Source: Pirellulaceae bacterium (lineage in GTDB: Bacteria > Planctomycetota > Planctomycetia > Pirellulales > Pirellulaceae). Taken from it: DNA of 64,000 nucleotides. The notes beneath the pieces are model-generated. The model was not told where the DNA came from. It was given only the letters and a program-made list of their open reading frames with translations, and searched no databases. Where the stretch lies: positions 930,001 to 994,000 of the forward strand of contig JAQWSU010000045.1 of the NCBI GenBank assembly GCA_029243025.1. The letters are read 5' to 3'. The position numbers and the translations under genes were made by a program. This document shows, piece by piece, positions 52,739 to 62,500 of the stretch; the stretch's first letter is position 1; the number at the start of each line of letters is the position of its first letter.

Positions 52739-55700
52739 ATGAAACTTGCAACTGCGTGGCTTTGTAGCGCTGTGCTCATGAGCTCGTTAACCAGTCACTT
52801 GGGGGCCGACCCGATGCCCGCCAAATTGAATTGGAACAACGGAGATCAGCTCGCCGGAAAATTATTGGGCGCAGATCGAACTCACCTCGAATGGGAAGCT
52901 CCCGTCTTCACCCAACCATTCCAAATCGATCTCAATCAACTCCGCTCTGTTCAACTTCAAAGTGCTGATCAACTTCTTGACAGCGATGAATCGTTCCGCT
53001 TCTTCCTGCAATCCGGAGACGTCATCAACGGTGATCTGATCAAACTTTCCACAAAACAACTTATCATCCAATCTAAGCGTCATGGACAAATAAGTCTCGA
53101 TCGAAAGCAGGTCCGAAGCTTCCGCAGGCTCAACGATCCCGCCATGATCTTCGAAGGCCCTGCAGGATTGAACGGATGGTCCACGATTAGCCGATCGCGA
53201 ACCGTAGACGACTGGAAAGTAGAACCTCAAGGTGTGTTATCAACCGAGATTGTCGGGTCCGAACTTTATCGTGACCTTAGCCTACCTGAAATCGCCGAAA
53301 TCGAAATCACACTCAGCTGGAAACAGAAACCTGGTTTCCTCATCACGTTTGTTGAACCGGGTGCTCGACGAGTCCCTCGTCAAACCGTCAAACTTGAAAC
53401 CTGGGATGATGAACTAGTCATGCAAGCACTCGCAAGCACGGGTGATTTTGAACAGGTACAAACCTTAGGACAGGATGTCAAGCGCATCCAACTGCGATTG
53501 ATTTGGGATCAATCATCCGGCGAGCTGACGGCTTTCTCACGCACGGGTGAATTACTTTCCAAGCTCAAGGCAGATCGTCAAGTCGGCAAAAAACTGACTT
53601 GCCTTTATATCAAGAATAAAGGCGCACATCTTCGACTCGAAGGTTTGCGCGTCCGCAGCTGGAATGGGACCGCCTTATCGGCTCTCGCCGAAGGACAAAG
53701 TCACATCCATCAATTAGATGGAATATTCATTTACGGCACCACTCAAGAGTTGCGGAACAACGAACTCGTCTTTGTTGGCGATCAGGACGAAACACTCATT
53801 CCGTTGGAATCGGTTTCCGCCGTGGACTTTGGTGAAAGCGACTCGGACCCGTCGAATCAACAACCGTTCCGTGTCAATTTCACGGATGGCACAGCGATCG
53901 GTGGTGAATTGCTGTCGATTGATCAGAATCGCATCACCGTTCAAACCCGCTATAGCGAAACACCTATAACTTCCAGTCGGAATGGCATGTACTCGCTCTC
54001 GTGGCGTCAGAACAAACAGGTCGAAGAGATTCCGACCGATATTCTGGAAAATCGTGGTGGCCGACTGCACGGCAAATTAGCCCCCGTCGGTGAGCGGGGT
54101 CTGCTGGGGTGGAAACCAACCGGAAGTAGAAATGCGAGCCCGCTAACATCGTCCCATCCGGCTCGCATCATTCGCCAAACAGCAAATTTGGAATCACCGT
54201 TGGAACAGGAAAATGACCAAATCTATTTCCGCAACGGCGATGTGATTCCGGGCCGCATCCTGTCAATGAATGAGCAACAGATCGAGTTAGATCCGGCGTT
54301 CGCTGCCCCAACGAGCATCTCGCGAAATTACGTTCGGGCAATCGATTTCGGCACGTCCGAGGACCACATCGGCTTACCATTTGACCAATCGGAGTGGGTC
54401 ATCTCAAACAGCAGCAAAGGAGCGATCAATCGCACGGCTGACCAACTAGTGTTCCATCAATCCACCACCATCATCCACCCGGCCTTGCCAGCCGGAAACA
54501 GCGTATCATTCCATGCCACCTGGACAGAAAAAGAACCTGTTAGTTTAACCATCGGCTTACGAACTCAAATTGGAAAACGACCGCCCACACCCTACTGCAA
54601 GCTGTACTTCATTGGCGAGCAAGTGCACATCCAGGATCTGAAAAGAGGGCAAAGTTTCGTCTATCGACGTCGACTGCCCGATCGAAACGCTGAAATCGAA
54701 ATGTCGCTCACTTCCAAGCGTTTCAAACTAGTCATTAATGGTGAGACCACGTTGAATGAAGCCGTTGGCAACGATCGTCCAGAAATACTCGGGCTTATGC
54801 TTGCCGTCAAACGAGAGCGGCCCAATGGTCGACCTACCAACAATCTCCTCACAATTTCGATGCTGAAAACGGGCAACGCGTTTCGACCTGCCGGTTCAAT
54901 CGCCATCGACGACGATCGGAAACAACAGATTTTGACCATACCGAGAAATCGAAAAAATAATCCTCCTACTCACCTGCTTGCGGCGCGAAATGACGATCTT
55001 TTACGAGGTCGGCTGGTCAGCATGAATTCCGAACAGGTCAACTTTCGATCTCGCTTGTCGGATCTTTCATTTCCACGTGAACGCGTGGCAATCGTGCTTT
55101 GGTTAGATCCGCCCCAGAACCCAGATCAAAACACTGCTCAACCGGCCCCTTCCAACACAAAACTTGATCACCCCATGCAAGCCGTCCTGAACGGTGGAGT
55201 AACCTTCAGCTTTTCCGCCGATCGCATGTCGGAGGGACATATCCTTGGCACACACCCATTCCTGGGCCAATGTCGAATCCCGATGAAACAAGTTCGCGAA
55301 ATCCGGATTGGTCAGCACACGGCTTCGGAGCCAGAAAGTCCCTTTGCCGACTGGGTACTGACCCATGCGCCGGAACCGCGATTCGCGACAACATCCAGTA
55401 CACGAGACAATCCCGGACAAGGACAAATCTCCGGTGTAGACTCCCCGCTGGTCGGCACAAAGGCAAAAGACTTCCAGGCGAAGCTAATCGACGGCCAGAC
55501 ATTTCGACTCAGCAATCACTCTAAGAAAATCTTGATCCTCGATTTCTGGGCTACTTGGTGCGGACCTTGCCTTCGTGCGATGCCGGAAGTGATGGAGGCA
55601 GCTGCCCGATTCCCGAAAGACAAGGTTCTGTTGGTTGGAGTCAATCAACAGGAATCACCCAAGACCGTTCGGGATTTCCTTGCCGCGAAAAAATGGAATT

Positions 55701-55894
55701 TGTCCGTCGCCTTCGACCCGGAAGGAGCAATCGCCAAGCATTTTGAGGTGGAGGCAATTCCCCGAACAGTCATTATCGGCTCGGATGGTCAAATCAAACG
55801 CGTCTACGACGGTGCAAACAATAACCTGCAGCAAGAAATCACTCAGACCTTGATCGAACTTGGAGTTGAATCATCCGCCAAGGACAAGTTTTAA
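52739..55894 (+). CDS. Repeat-module protein with C-terminal TlpA-like thioredoxin domain
   Basis: The 1051-residue protein has a signal peptide (residues 1-24, ending LGAD). At least eight modules of about 40-45 residues follow the form GD-x-[IVL]-x-G-x-[IL] ... short strand ... [IV]-x-x-I: about 29-74, 86-131, 327-365, 376-423, 436-480, 494-538, 744-789 and 812-858. LamG/concanavalin-like beta regions fill 150-310 and 550-715. The end (about 903-1051) is a TlpA/ResA-like thioredoxin domain with active site WCGPC at 940-944 and cis-Pro in EAIPRT at 1008. It probably acts as an extracytoplasmic thiol-disulfide protein. AGGA eight bases upstream supports the start. It closes the MoxR operon. 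Confidence 0.85.
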   Translation: MKLATAWLCSAVLMSSLTSHLGADPMPAKLNWNNGDQLAGKLLGADRTHLEWEAPVFTQPFQIDLNQLRSVQLQSADQLLDSDESFRFFLQSGDVINGDLIKLSTKQLIIQSKRHGQISLDRKQVRSFRRLNDPAMIFEGPAGLNGWSTISRSRTVDDWKVEPQGVLSTEIVGSELYRDLSLPEIAEIEITLSWKQKPGFLITFVEPGARRVPRQTVKLETWDDELVMQALASTGDFEQVQTLGQDVKRIQLRLIWDQSSGELTAFSRTGELLSKLKADRQVGKKLTCLYIKNKGAHLRLEGLRVRSWNGTALSALAEGQSHIHQLDGIFIYGTTQELRNNELVFVGDQDETLIPLESVSAVDFGESDSDPSNQQPFRVNFTDGTAIGGELLSIDQNRITVQTRYSETPITSSRNGMYSLSWRQNKQVEEIPTDILENRGGRLHGKLAPVGERGLLGWKPTGSRNASPLTSSHPARIIRQTANLESPLEQENDQIYFRNGDVIPGRILSMNEQQIELDPAFAAPTSISRNYVRAIDFGTSEDHIGLPFDQSEWVISNSSKGAINRTADQLVFHQSTTIIHPALPAGNSVSFHATWTEKEPVSLTIGLRTQIGKRPPTPYCKLYFIGEQVHIQDLKRGQSFVYRRRLPDRNAEIEMSLTSKRFKLVINGETTLNEAVGNDRPEILGLMLAVKRERPNGRPTNNLLTISMLKTGNAFRPAGSIAIDDDRKQQILTIPRNRKNNPPTHLLAARNDDLLRGRLVSMNSEQVNFRSRLSDLSFPRERVAIVLWLDPPQNPDQNTAQPAPSNTKLDHPMQAVLNGGVTFSFSADRMSEGHILGTHPFLGQCRIPMKQVREIRIGQHTASEPESPFADWVLTHAPEPRFATTSSTRDNPGQGQISGVDSPLVGTKAKDFQAKLIDGQTFRLSNHSKKILILDFWATWCGPCLRAMPEVMEAAARFPKDKVLLVGVNQQESPKTVRDFLAAKKWNLSVAFDPEGAIAKHFEVEAIPRTVIIGSDGQIKRVYDGANNNLQQEITQTLIELGVESSAKDKF

Positions 55895-55913
55895 ACTGCC
55901 AGATTTTAAACTG
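55889..55913. repeat. 10-bp direct repeat at the end of the thioredoxin-fusion gene
   Basis: TTTTAAACTG at 55889-55898 is repeated at 55904-55913, 15 bp apart. The first copy contains the gene's TAA stop (55892-55894). It resembles the other small duplications in this window. Confidence 0.6.
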
Positions 55914-55979
55914 AGCCTTATCGACCACCCTGTTCCGAATAAGACAAAACATGGTTGGTTTTTGGACGCTGATTAGCGA

Positions 55980-58367
55980 TCAAAAACTACCTACCTCTTC
56001 CGCACCATCTCGCGTGAACAGTGCTCGGAGCTTCTCCGGACTCAGACTTTCCGCAATCGCTCGCAAACTGCCATCGCAAAAAGAAGCCATCAATACACCT
56101 TGATGTAATCCCATCAAAGCTTTCACTGGATTACCATCGCCTGGAGTCCAGTCATCCGGTTTTGTCCAGACAACAGCTTGTTCATCGCCCGCTTCGACCA
56201 TCATGATCGTGTTCGACGTGCCGTCTGTGATTTCCCGCATCCTCAGACCGCGTGGTGTTGTCTTACCATTTTGGTTACTAGCGGGCAGGACAATCACTCC
56301 GTGCGGATCACGAATGGTTACGTAATTTGTCTTGCCCGGATCCGCTTGACTGTTGGGGGCCCGATAAAACCTTGGCATTCTCGCAATCAACTTACGATTG
56401 CGTGGGCTGTCCCAAGGCTCGTCGAGTTGAAAATCGTTATAGAGATCAATTTCTTCGAGATACGGCAAGATGTGCACTCGCCAGCTTAATAATGGCTTAC
56501 CGTTTTTATCCGTGTTATAAGCGGCCGGATAACTTTTGTGAACGGATTCGTAATTCATTATCGCAAGTCCCAATTGTCGCAGATTGTTTCCCGAGGTGGT
56601 GCGACGGGCAGACTCACGAGCAGCGGTCACTGTCGGCAGAGTCGCGGCGAAGACTAATGGTGCCGTCGCAGCCATGCTACTGCCAGGCAAACTGTGGAAT
56701 GACTCGATGCGATATCTATTGTCTGAGTGACTCAGGGTCCACCAACTTGGCTTCACATTGCGTGTCAAAGCCGACATACTCGGCAAACGTGTGACATCGA
56801 TGTCGATGCCTTCATTCGCAAGCATGCTGCTAACGCTTTGAATTCCCATTTGCACAGCCGGGTACAACTCGCGCATCGTATAGCTTGTGTCTTGGTAGGC
56901 GACGATGCAGGGAGCTTGACCGCCACGAAACAATTCCTTCACTCGCGGCAAGTCTGCCAACGAGGCGCGATCCTTGTCTCCTCGAAGATGCTCGCGCACG
57001 GCTTGCGGAAAGAGCCCAAAGACTAATTCACTTCCCGTTAGACACCAACTCGGCGCGAATGGAAACGCGGCGTAACGGATCGTTTTCACAGCATGCCCAT
57101 CAACTTCGTTGTGAATCACCTTCAAATTTTTAGTTTTATTCAAACTTTCAACGATCTTTGCTTGGCTTGCTTCCAGAGCTGCCGCGTCAACGACAGAAAT
57201 CGTGGCAATCCAACCTGTCAGCATGCCGCCGTCTTCTACCGAGGTGTGAACCGTCAAGACATCTCCCAAGCATTGCAACAATTCTTTTTTCAGGTCGATG
57301 GAAAGACTTCGAGCAAGAGCATCCAGCAGATTGTTAGATTCTTGTCGGCTCGCAAGATTAACGACAGCGAACAAGTCCAAGGCTGACTCAAGGCTCTTCT
57401 GAAGATTAGTCTTGATGGCTACGGCAACGATCGCGTTCGCTGGGATGGGGCGAAGCTCTTTGATCTTCAACGGCTGAGAAGGTACTGCGGGGAGTTTTGC
57501 TTGAGCCTTTTCGTCAAGCAAGAAATCGGTACGACAGATAAAACGTTCGGCATTAAGTCCACTGACCGAAACATACGACCTCAAATGCTGCAGTGGCGAT
57601 TCGGCGAAAAAACCTGCCTGCGCAGAGTCCGGTAACACCGCCGCACCTATCTTGATCAACGCTTGCAGATCAGCGTATGTCAACGTCGCCCGACGCGGCA
57701 ACGTATATTCCGCTTGCAAATCGCTCAGCCAAGTGGGTGCGGGGGTTTTTGCTCGATCCAAAATGCCGGCCATGGAGCCTTCCCCAACTCCCACCATTAA
57801 ATAGTTACCATCAATCCCCCAAGTCAACTTTGTTGATGCAATTTCCGTCTGACGGAACGTATGCGTGTCGTTAATAGTCACATCGATCACCGTTCCGCGA
57901 AAGATGGCAGTCTCCAACTTTTTCAACACTTCCTCTGTCGTTTGCTTATTGTCATCCAGTCGTATGACCAAACCAGCTTCGACGTCAACGGGAGCCATCT
58001 CAAGATCGCTCACAAATAGCGAGAGGGGTTGAGTTACCAATAATTTCCCACCCAGGTGACCAGCTTCGACCACTACCAATCCCTGGCGATCACTACTTGC
58101 TGGAGCAGAATCCAAGAGTGCCTTACCAAAACCTGTGTTCAAATAGCTCGCAAAGGATCGCATTTCCGTTTCGGAAAGAAGTTTTTCGATCTGATTGTTA
58201 CTCTTTGGGTCGGGCGGTACTGCGCCAGCCCAGTTCGTGTAATACACACAGGTCTCTGGAGCGATTCGAGACAGGAACGGATCCTCGACGCCAGGTGGCA
58301 TCGAAATCGGAATTCCAAAACCAATGAAACCAAACAACATCCCAACAACATAAATCAGCTGATTCAT
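55980..58367 (-). CDS. Large protein with C-terminal DUF1559 domain
   Basis: The ATG at 58367 begins directly with a signal or anchor helix (LIYVVGMLFGFIGFGIPI) and gives 795 residues; the start at 58427 would bury it 20 residues in. The first ~560 residues have no family I can name; VYYTNWAGAVPPDP near 41 and PNAIVAVAIKTNLQKSLE-like stretches are present. Near residue 565-595 comes VFAATLPTVTAARESARRTTSGNNLRQLGLAIMNYES in pattern, which is the latter half of the DUF1559 pilin-type helix, followed by the DUF1559 (SBP_bac_10) domain with SWRVHILPYLEEIDLYNDF and EITDGTSNTIMMVEA. DUF1559 proteins are normally short and begin with this pilin-like helix. Function unknown. Confidence 0.82.
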   Translation of the reverse strand: MNQLIYVVGMLFGFIGFGIPISMPPGVEDPFLSRIAPETCVYYTNWAGAVPPDPKSNNQIEKLLSETEMRSFASYLNTGFGKALLDSAPASSDRQGLVVVEAGHLGGKLLVTQPLSLFVSDLEMAPVDVEAGLVIRLDDNKQTTEEVLKKLETAIFRGTVIDVTINDTHTFRQTEIASTKLTWGIDGNYLMVGVGEGSMAGILDRAKTPAPTWLSDLQAEYTLPRRATLTYADLQALIKIGAAVLPDSAQAGFFAESPLQHLRSYVSVSGLNAERFICRTDFLLDEKAQAKLPAVPSQPLKIKELRPIPANAIVAVAIKTNLQKSLESALDLFAVVNLASRQESNNLLDALARSLSIDLKKELLQCLGDVLTVHTSVEDGGMLTGWIATISVVDAAALEASQAKIVESLNKTKNLKVIHNEVDGHAVKTIRYAAFPFAPSWCLTGSELVFGLFPQAVREHLRGDKDRASLADLPRVKELFRGGQAPCIVAYQDTSYTMRELYPAVQMGIQSVSSMLANEGIDIDVTRLPSMSALTRNVKPSWWTLSHSDNRYRIESFHSLPGSSMAATAPLVFAATLPTVTAARESARRTTSGNNLRQLGLAIMNYESVHKSYPAAYNTDKNGKPLLSWRVHILPYLEEIDLYNDFQLDEPWDSPRNRKLIARMPRFYRAPNSQADPGKTNYVTIRDPHGVIVLPASNQNGKTTPRGLRMREITDGTSNTIMMVEAGDEQAVVWTKPDDWTPGDGNPVKALMGLHQGVLMASFCDGSLRAIAESLSPEKLRALFTRDGAEEVGSF

Positions 58368-58743
58368 AACGATTGACACGTCAAAATCCCTTCTTCGCTT
58401 ACCCAACCACATCTGATGGAAATTCAAAACAAGTCTTCGCTAAATTCTATCGCCTGATTTAAATTCGTGCCACGGACGTTATGAAAGCCCCGCCGACCAT
58501 CGCATTCCTGTACTTCCAAGCCTGAGAACCTAAATCCATTCACGCTACCGATGGAGATCTTATTTGCAATCAACCGAACTGACAGGCACGTCGTTTAATC
58601 CTGCGACTGGCTTGGATCGACAGGGTGCATCAACGGTAGCACGGGCTGCGGAAATCACAGTCACGGTTGTTTTCGTTGACCGTTGTTGAGGGCGGAAAGG
58701 CTTAAAAATCAATGGTTTTTTCAGGTTTCGACGCATGTCGAAA
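58368..58743. other. 376-bp gap between nei and the DUF1559 gene
   Basis: No gene is recognised. It should hold the promoter of the minus-strand DUF1559 gene. A TAGAAT-like -10 lies on the minus strand at 58449-58444 but without a matching -35. A short minus frame (58560-58820) overlaps nei and has no recognised features. Confidence 0.4.
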
Positions 58744-59526
58744 TCATGATTGGCAATCCGCGCACCAATAGGTGGAACGTCCAAGGTCACCTTGCCTGCG
58801 CATTTGGATACGTGTCCCACATCGCAAACAGGATTCGTTCAGTCGGCCGTAGACCCACAGCCGTTGTCCATCCTGACCAAAGCGAGTTCGACGCGGATAG
58901 CCTCTGCGATTTTTCTTCATTAGCTGCTGAGCTTTTAGTAGAACAGTTCGCCATTGTTCATCTGTCAGGGTTCGACCCGTCGCAAAAGGATTGATCTGAG
59001 TCAAAAAGAGAACTTCTGACTTGTAGATATTTCCAATCCCGCAGATGATCGTCTGATTCATTACAGATTCGCCAATCGGCCGCAAGTCATGCACACGACA
59101 GCGTGTGATCGCGTCGCTGACACAAAACTGTTCGCTGAGCAGATCGGGTCCCAAGCGAGAGAGATAGGCATGCCGCCTCAGCCCACTAGCTGTCAATAGT
59201 TCCATCTGTTTCGGACTGAAACAAACGCAAACCTTGCCACTCACTTTTAGAACCACGGAAGCCTGCCGAGGTGCTTTTTGCCAAGGTTGGTCGGGTGCGT
59301 AAATGTGCCACGCTCCGGTCATCCCCATATGCGAGTGCAGCACATGACCACTATCAAAATGCAGCAATAGATGCTTTCCTCTTGCTTCGGTGGCAGTAAT
59401 CTGTCGGCCCACGACCGGCGCGAAATCGACTGCGGCTTGTCTCGACTCGGCGGCCTGTAATTCCTGACCATTCAGGACGGCTCGCAAGCGGGTAGCCGTG
59501 CGAAAAATCGTGTCACCTTCGGGCAT
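58744..59526 (-). CDS. nei: Fpg/Nei family DNA glycosylase (endonuclease VIII-like)
   Basis: The 260-residue enzyme begins MPEGDT, with Pro2 and Glu3 of the catalytic N-terminus. ARGKHLLLHFDSGHVLHSHMGMTG near residue 48 carries the conserved Lys and the H2TH-proximal strand. ICGIGNIYKSEVLFL near 161 is the helix-two-turn-helix, and the C-terminal zinc finger C-L-R-C ... C-A-D-C spans about 236-258. MPEGDT, as opposed to MPELPE, marks the Nei/Nei2 branch. It removes oxidised pyrimidines and nicks the strand (AP lyase). Its start overlaps the lhr stop by 14 bp, so the two are translationally coupled; lhr-nei adjacency is known in mycobacteria. Confidence 0.9.
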   Translation of the reverse strand: MPEGDTIFRTATRLRAVLNGQELQAAESRQAAVDFAPVVGRQITATEARGKHLLLHFDSGHVLHSHMGMTGAWHIYAPDQPWQKAPRQASVVLKVSGKVCVCFSPKQMELLTASGLRRHAYLSRLGPDLLSEQFCVSDAITRCRVHDLRPIGESVMNQTIICGIGNIYKSEVLFLTQINPFATGRTLTDEQWRTVLLKAQQLMKKNRRGYPRRTRFGQDGQRLWVYGRLNESCLRCGTRIQMRRQGDLGRSTYWCADCQS

Positions 59527-62500
59527 CCCATAACCTTTCGGCGCTGGACTGTCGCTTTGCCTCAGCCGTTACCGTCGAGTCACGCAACATCAGCCCGCGA
59601 CTGGTGTTAAAAAACCCAGCTTGTTTCAGCGACTCAAACAACTCGGATTCGTGCGCCGGTACGCCATCCACTCGCGAAAGGATCACGGGTTGGTTAGTCG
59701 CGGCTTCAGCCAACATGGCCGTAAGCGCTTCAATTGCGTGCGATCGTTCGACAGGATCCGTGGGTAGGAAGCTGATCAGGGACTGTCCCGTTCGTCCTCG
59801 GTAAGCAATCAATCCTCCATTCTTCAGAATCACATGAGCGCCGGCGATCCGTTGCGGTCGCGCGTTCACTTCCTCTTTCTTGGGCCAGGGAATTGCCGCA
59901 CCATAGGGATTGGCCGGATCGGTAGCCGCCAGTATCAACGAGGTTTCATCGGCGTCCTCGGAACGGTTACAATCCCGCAACTGATCATCCGCACCGGGTG
60001 CTGCAAATTGAGCCGCACCCAACCCGGCCACAAAATAACCGCGTCGAATCTTGCCAGCCTCCTCCATTGCCTTGAGCACGGGATACAGTGAGGAAAAGCC
60101 GCCTCGGACGCCATCGCTCAGAATCATTTCTCGCGTCAGCACACCGTAGCGATCGATCAATTGGGTCGCGTAACTCACTTGTTGTTCAGTCGGATTTGGC
60201 AACTCGTTCGCTGACGGCATCAGCAGTGCCCAGCGACCTTCTGCTCCTCGTTGTTTCGCCTGTCGCCGTGAGCGAAATGATCTTTGGCCCGTACGTTGTC
60301 GATTTTTCCGGCGAGACCCCGGCTTATTTTTTCGCAGGGAGCGTAGCGGTCCAATCGTGTCATTCGTGACGAGGCCGGCCCAGACCAACTGCCAGAGACT
60401 AGCCAGTAGATCGTTGCGAAATCCTCCCAGCGATCGAGCGATGTCATCGAAGAACAAAGCGCCTCGATCGCCCAACAGCTGGTAAATTGCCTGAGCGATT
60501 CCGTCTTCTGGCAGGATCGTGGCGGGCGCTAACATTGCCAAATGATCCGCCAAATAAAATGCGACCCGACCATCATCGCTGCCGAGGCTATCGAATCCTC
60601 GCCAGACAATTTCACCCGCGGCACATAGCTCGTCCAAGTCCGATGCTTGATAGCCTTTCAAACGTTGAGGCAGTATGTCCGACTCCCAGACCGATGCGGG
60701 CAGTGCCACTCCTTGTAGTTGTTCAATGACATCCAAGAGTCCATCCAAGCCTACCTTTGGATGATGAATCGATTGCCAGCGTGGCAGAAACTTTGCTAGT
60801 GCATTTTGTTCGACCGGCGCGATCTGTTTCCGCAGCTTTGCCAGTGATCGACCTTTCAAACGTTTTAGCACTTGAGGATCACACCATTCTCGCCCCCGTC
60901 CTCCCGGCAAAAACTCACCCTCCAACACTCGCCCTCGCTCGGCCAACTCCGTCAACGCAGTCTGAACGGGAGCTACCCCGAGTCCAAGCCGTCGAGCAAC
61001 GTCCTCAGCTTGAAAGGGCACGTGAGTACGAGCGTAGCGTGAGACCAGATCGTGGAGTGGAGATTGGGTTGTTTCCAGAAAGGCATCCGGTAAACCCAGC
61101 GGCAAGGCGACTCCCAAAGCATCACGAAGTCGACCAGCATCCTCAGCAGCCGCATAACGGGTCTCTCCGGCGACTCGGACTTCGATCACGCGCCGCTGGT
61201 CGACCAAGGTGGCCAGCCAGCTGCGCAGTTGCTCCATCGATACCGGCTCATCGACTCGTGCAAATAATTCCGTTTCCGACAAATCACCCAATTGCCGCAA
61301 TTGATCGCACAACGAATCTGGATGCGAGATCGGGTAGCGGCCATCGAGCCGCAGCAGTTCCAGGTTCAGCTCATCCACTGCATCCGCATCCAACAACTCG
61401 CGCAGCTCAGCGTCGCCTAACAACTCACACAGCTGCGAGTGATCGAGGGCCAGTGTTTGGGCCCGCCGTTCGGCCAAAGGCGTATCACCTTCATACATGA
61501 AGTGGGCTGTGTAATTAAACAGCAGCGAAGAGGCGAAGGGCGAGGCAAGTTGCGTCTCGACGGTTTTGACTCGAATGGTACGACTTTTGACATCGCGCAA
61601 CAGTTGCTTCAGACCTCGAATGTCGAACACATCGCGCAAGCATTCTCGATAGGTCTCCAGCAGTATTGGGAAATTGGGATAACGTGATGCAACCTGCAAC
61701 AGATCGGCAGAACGGCGACGTTGCAACCAGAGAGGGGTCCGTCGACCCGGCTGACGCCGTGGTAGTAACAAAGCACGCGCGGCGTTTTCGCGAAAACGGG
61801 CCGCGAACAATGCGGTCGCACCAAGTTCACGAGTCACGAGCTCCTCAATCTCATCGGGGTCCGGAAACAACAAAGCTTGATCGGGCAAGTCTGTCGATTC
61901 AGGCAATCGAAATACGATACCGTCATCCGACCACATCATGTCCACTTCGGTATCGGTTTCCGCGCGTAGGCGCGCTGCCACGGCAGTTGCCCATGGAATA
62001 TGGACTCGGGAACCGTAGGGGGTCAACAGAGCAACGCGCCAATCGCCCACCTCATCCAAAAACGTCTCAACAACAATGGTCTTATCACTGGGCGCTTCAC
62101 CAGTCGCTTCTGCTTGATCACGTAGATACTGCAGTAGGTTTTGCGAAGCTTTTTCATCAAGACCATGTTTTTGCGTCAGCCGCTCATCGGCCCGTTCGGG
62201 CGATGTGCTGAGTAATTCCCGCGTCAACTTACCAATGGCTTGCCCGAACTCCAGTGGACGACCAGGCCCATCCCCGCGCCAAAAAGGCATCTTTCCAGGC
62301 TCCCCAGGCGCAGGCGTGACCAGCACACGATCATGCGTGATGTCCACAACGCGCCACGACGATGCTCCCAAAAGAAAAATATCACCTGGACGCGTTTCGA
62401 AAACCATCTCCTCATCCAGCTCGCCCACTCGACTACTGCGACCATCATCGCCCGCCAGAAACACCCCGTACAAACCACGATCTGGAATCGTCCCGGCATT

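Noticed and set aside
58467-58472. TGGCAC on the minus strand as a sigma-54 element
   Set aside because: The partner TTGC element is absent at the required distance.
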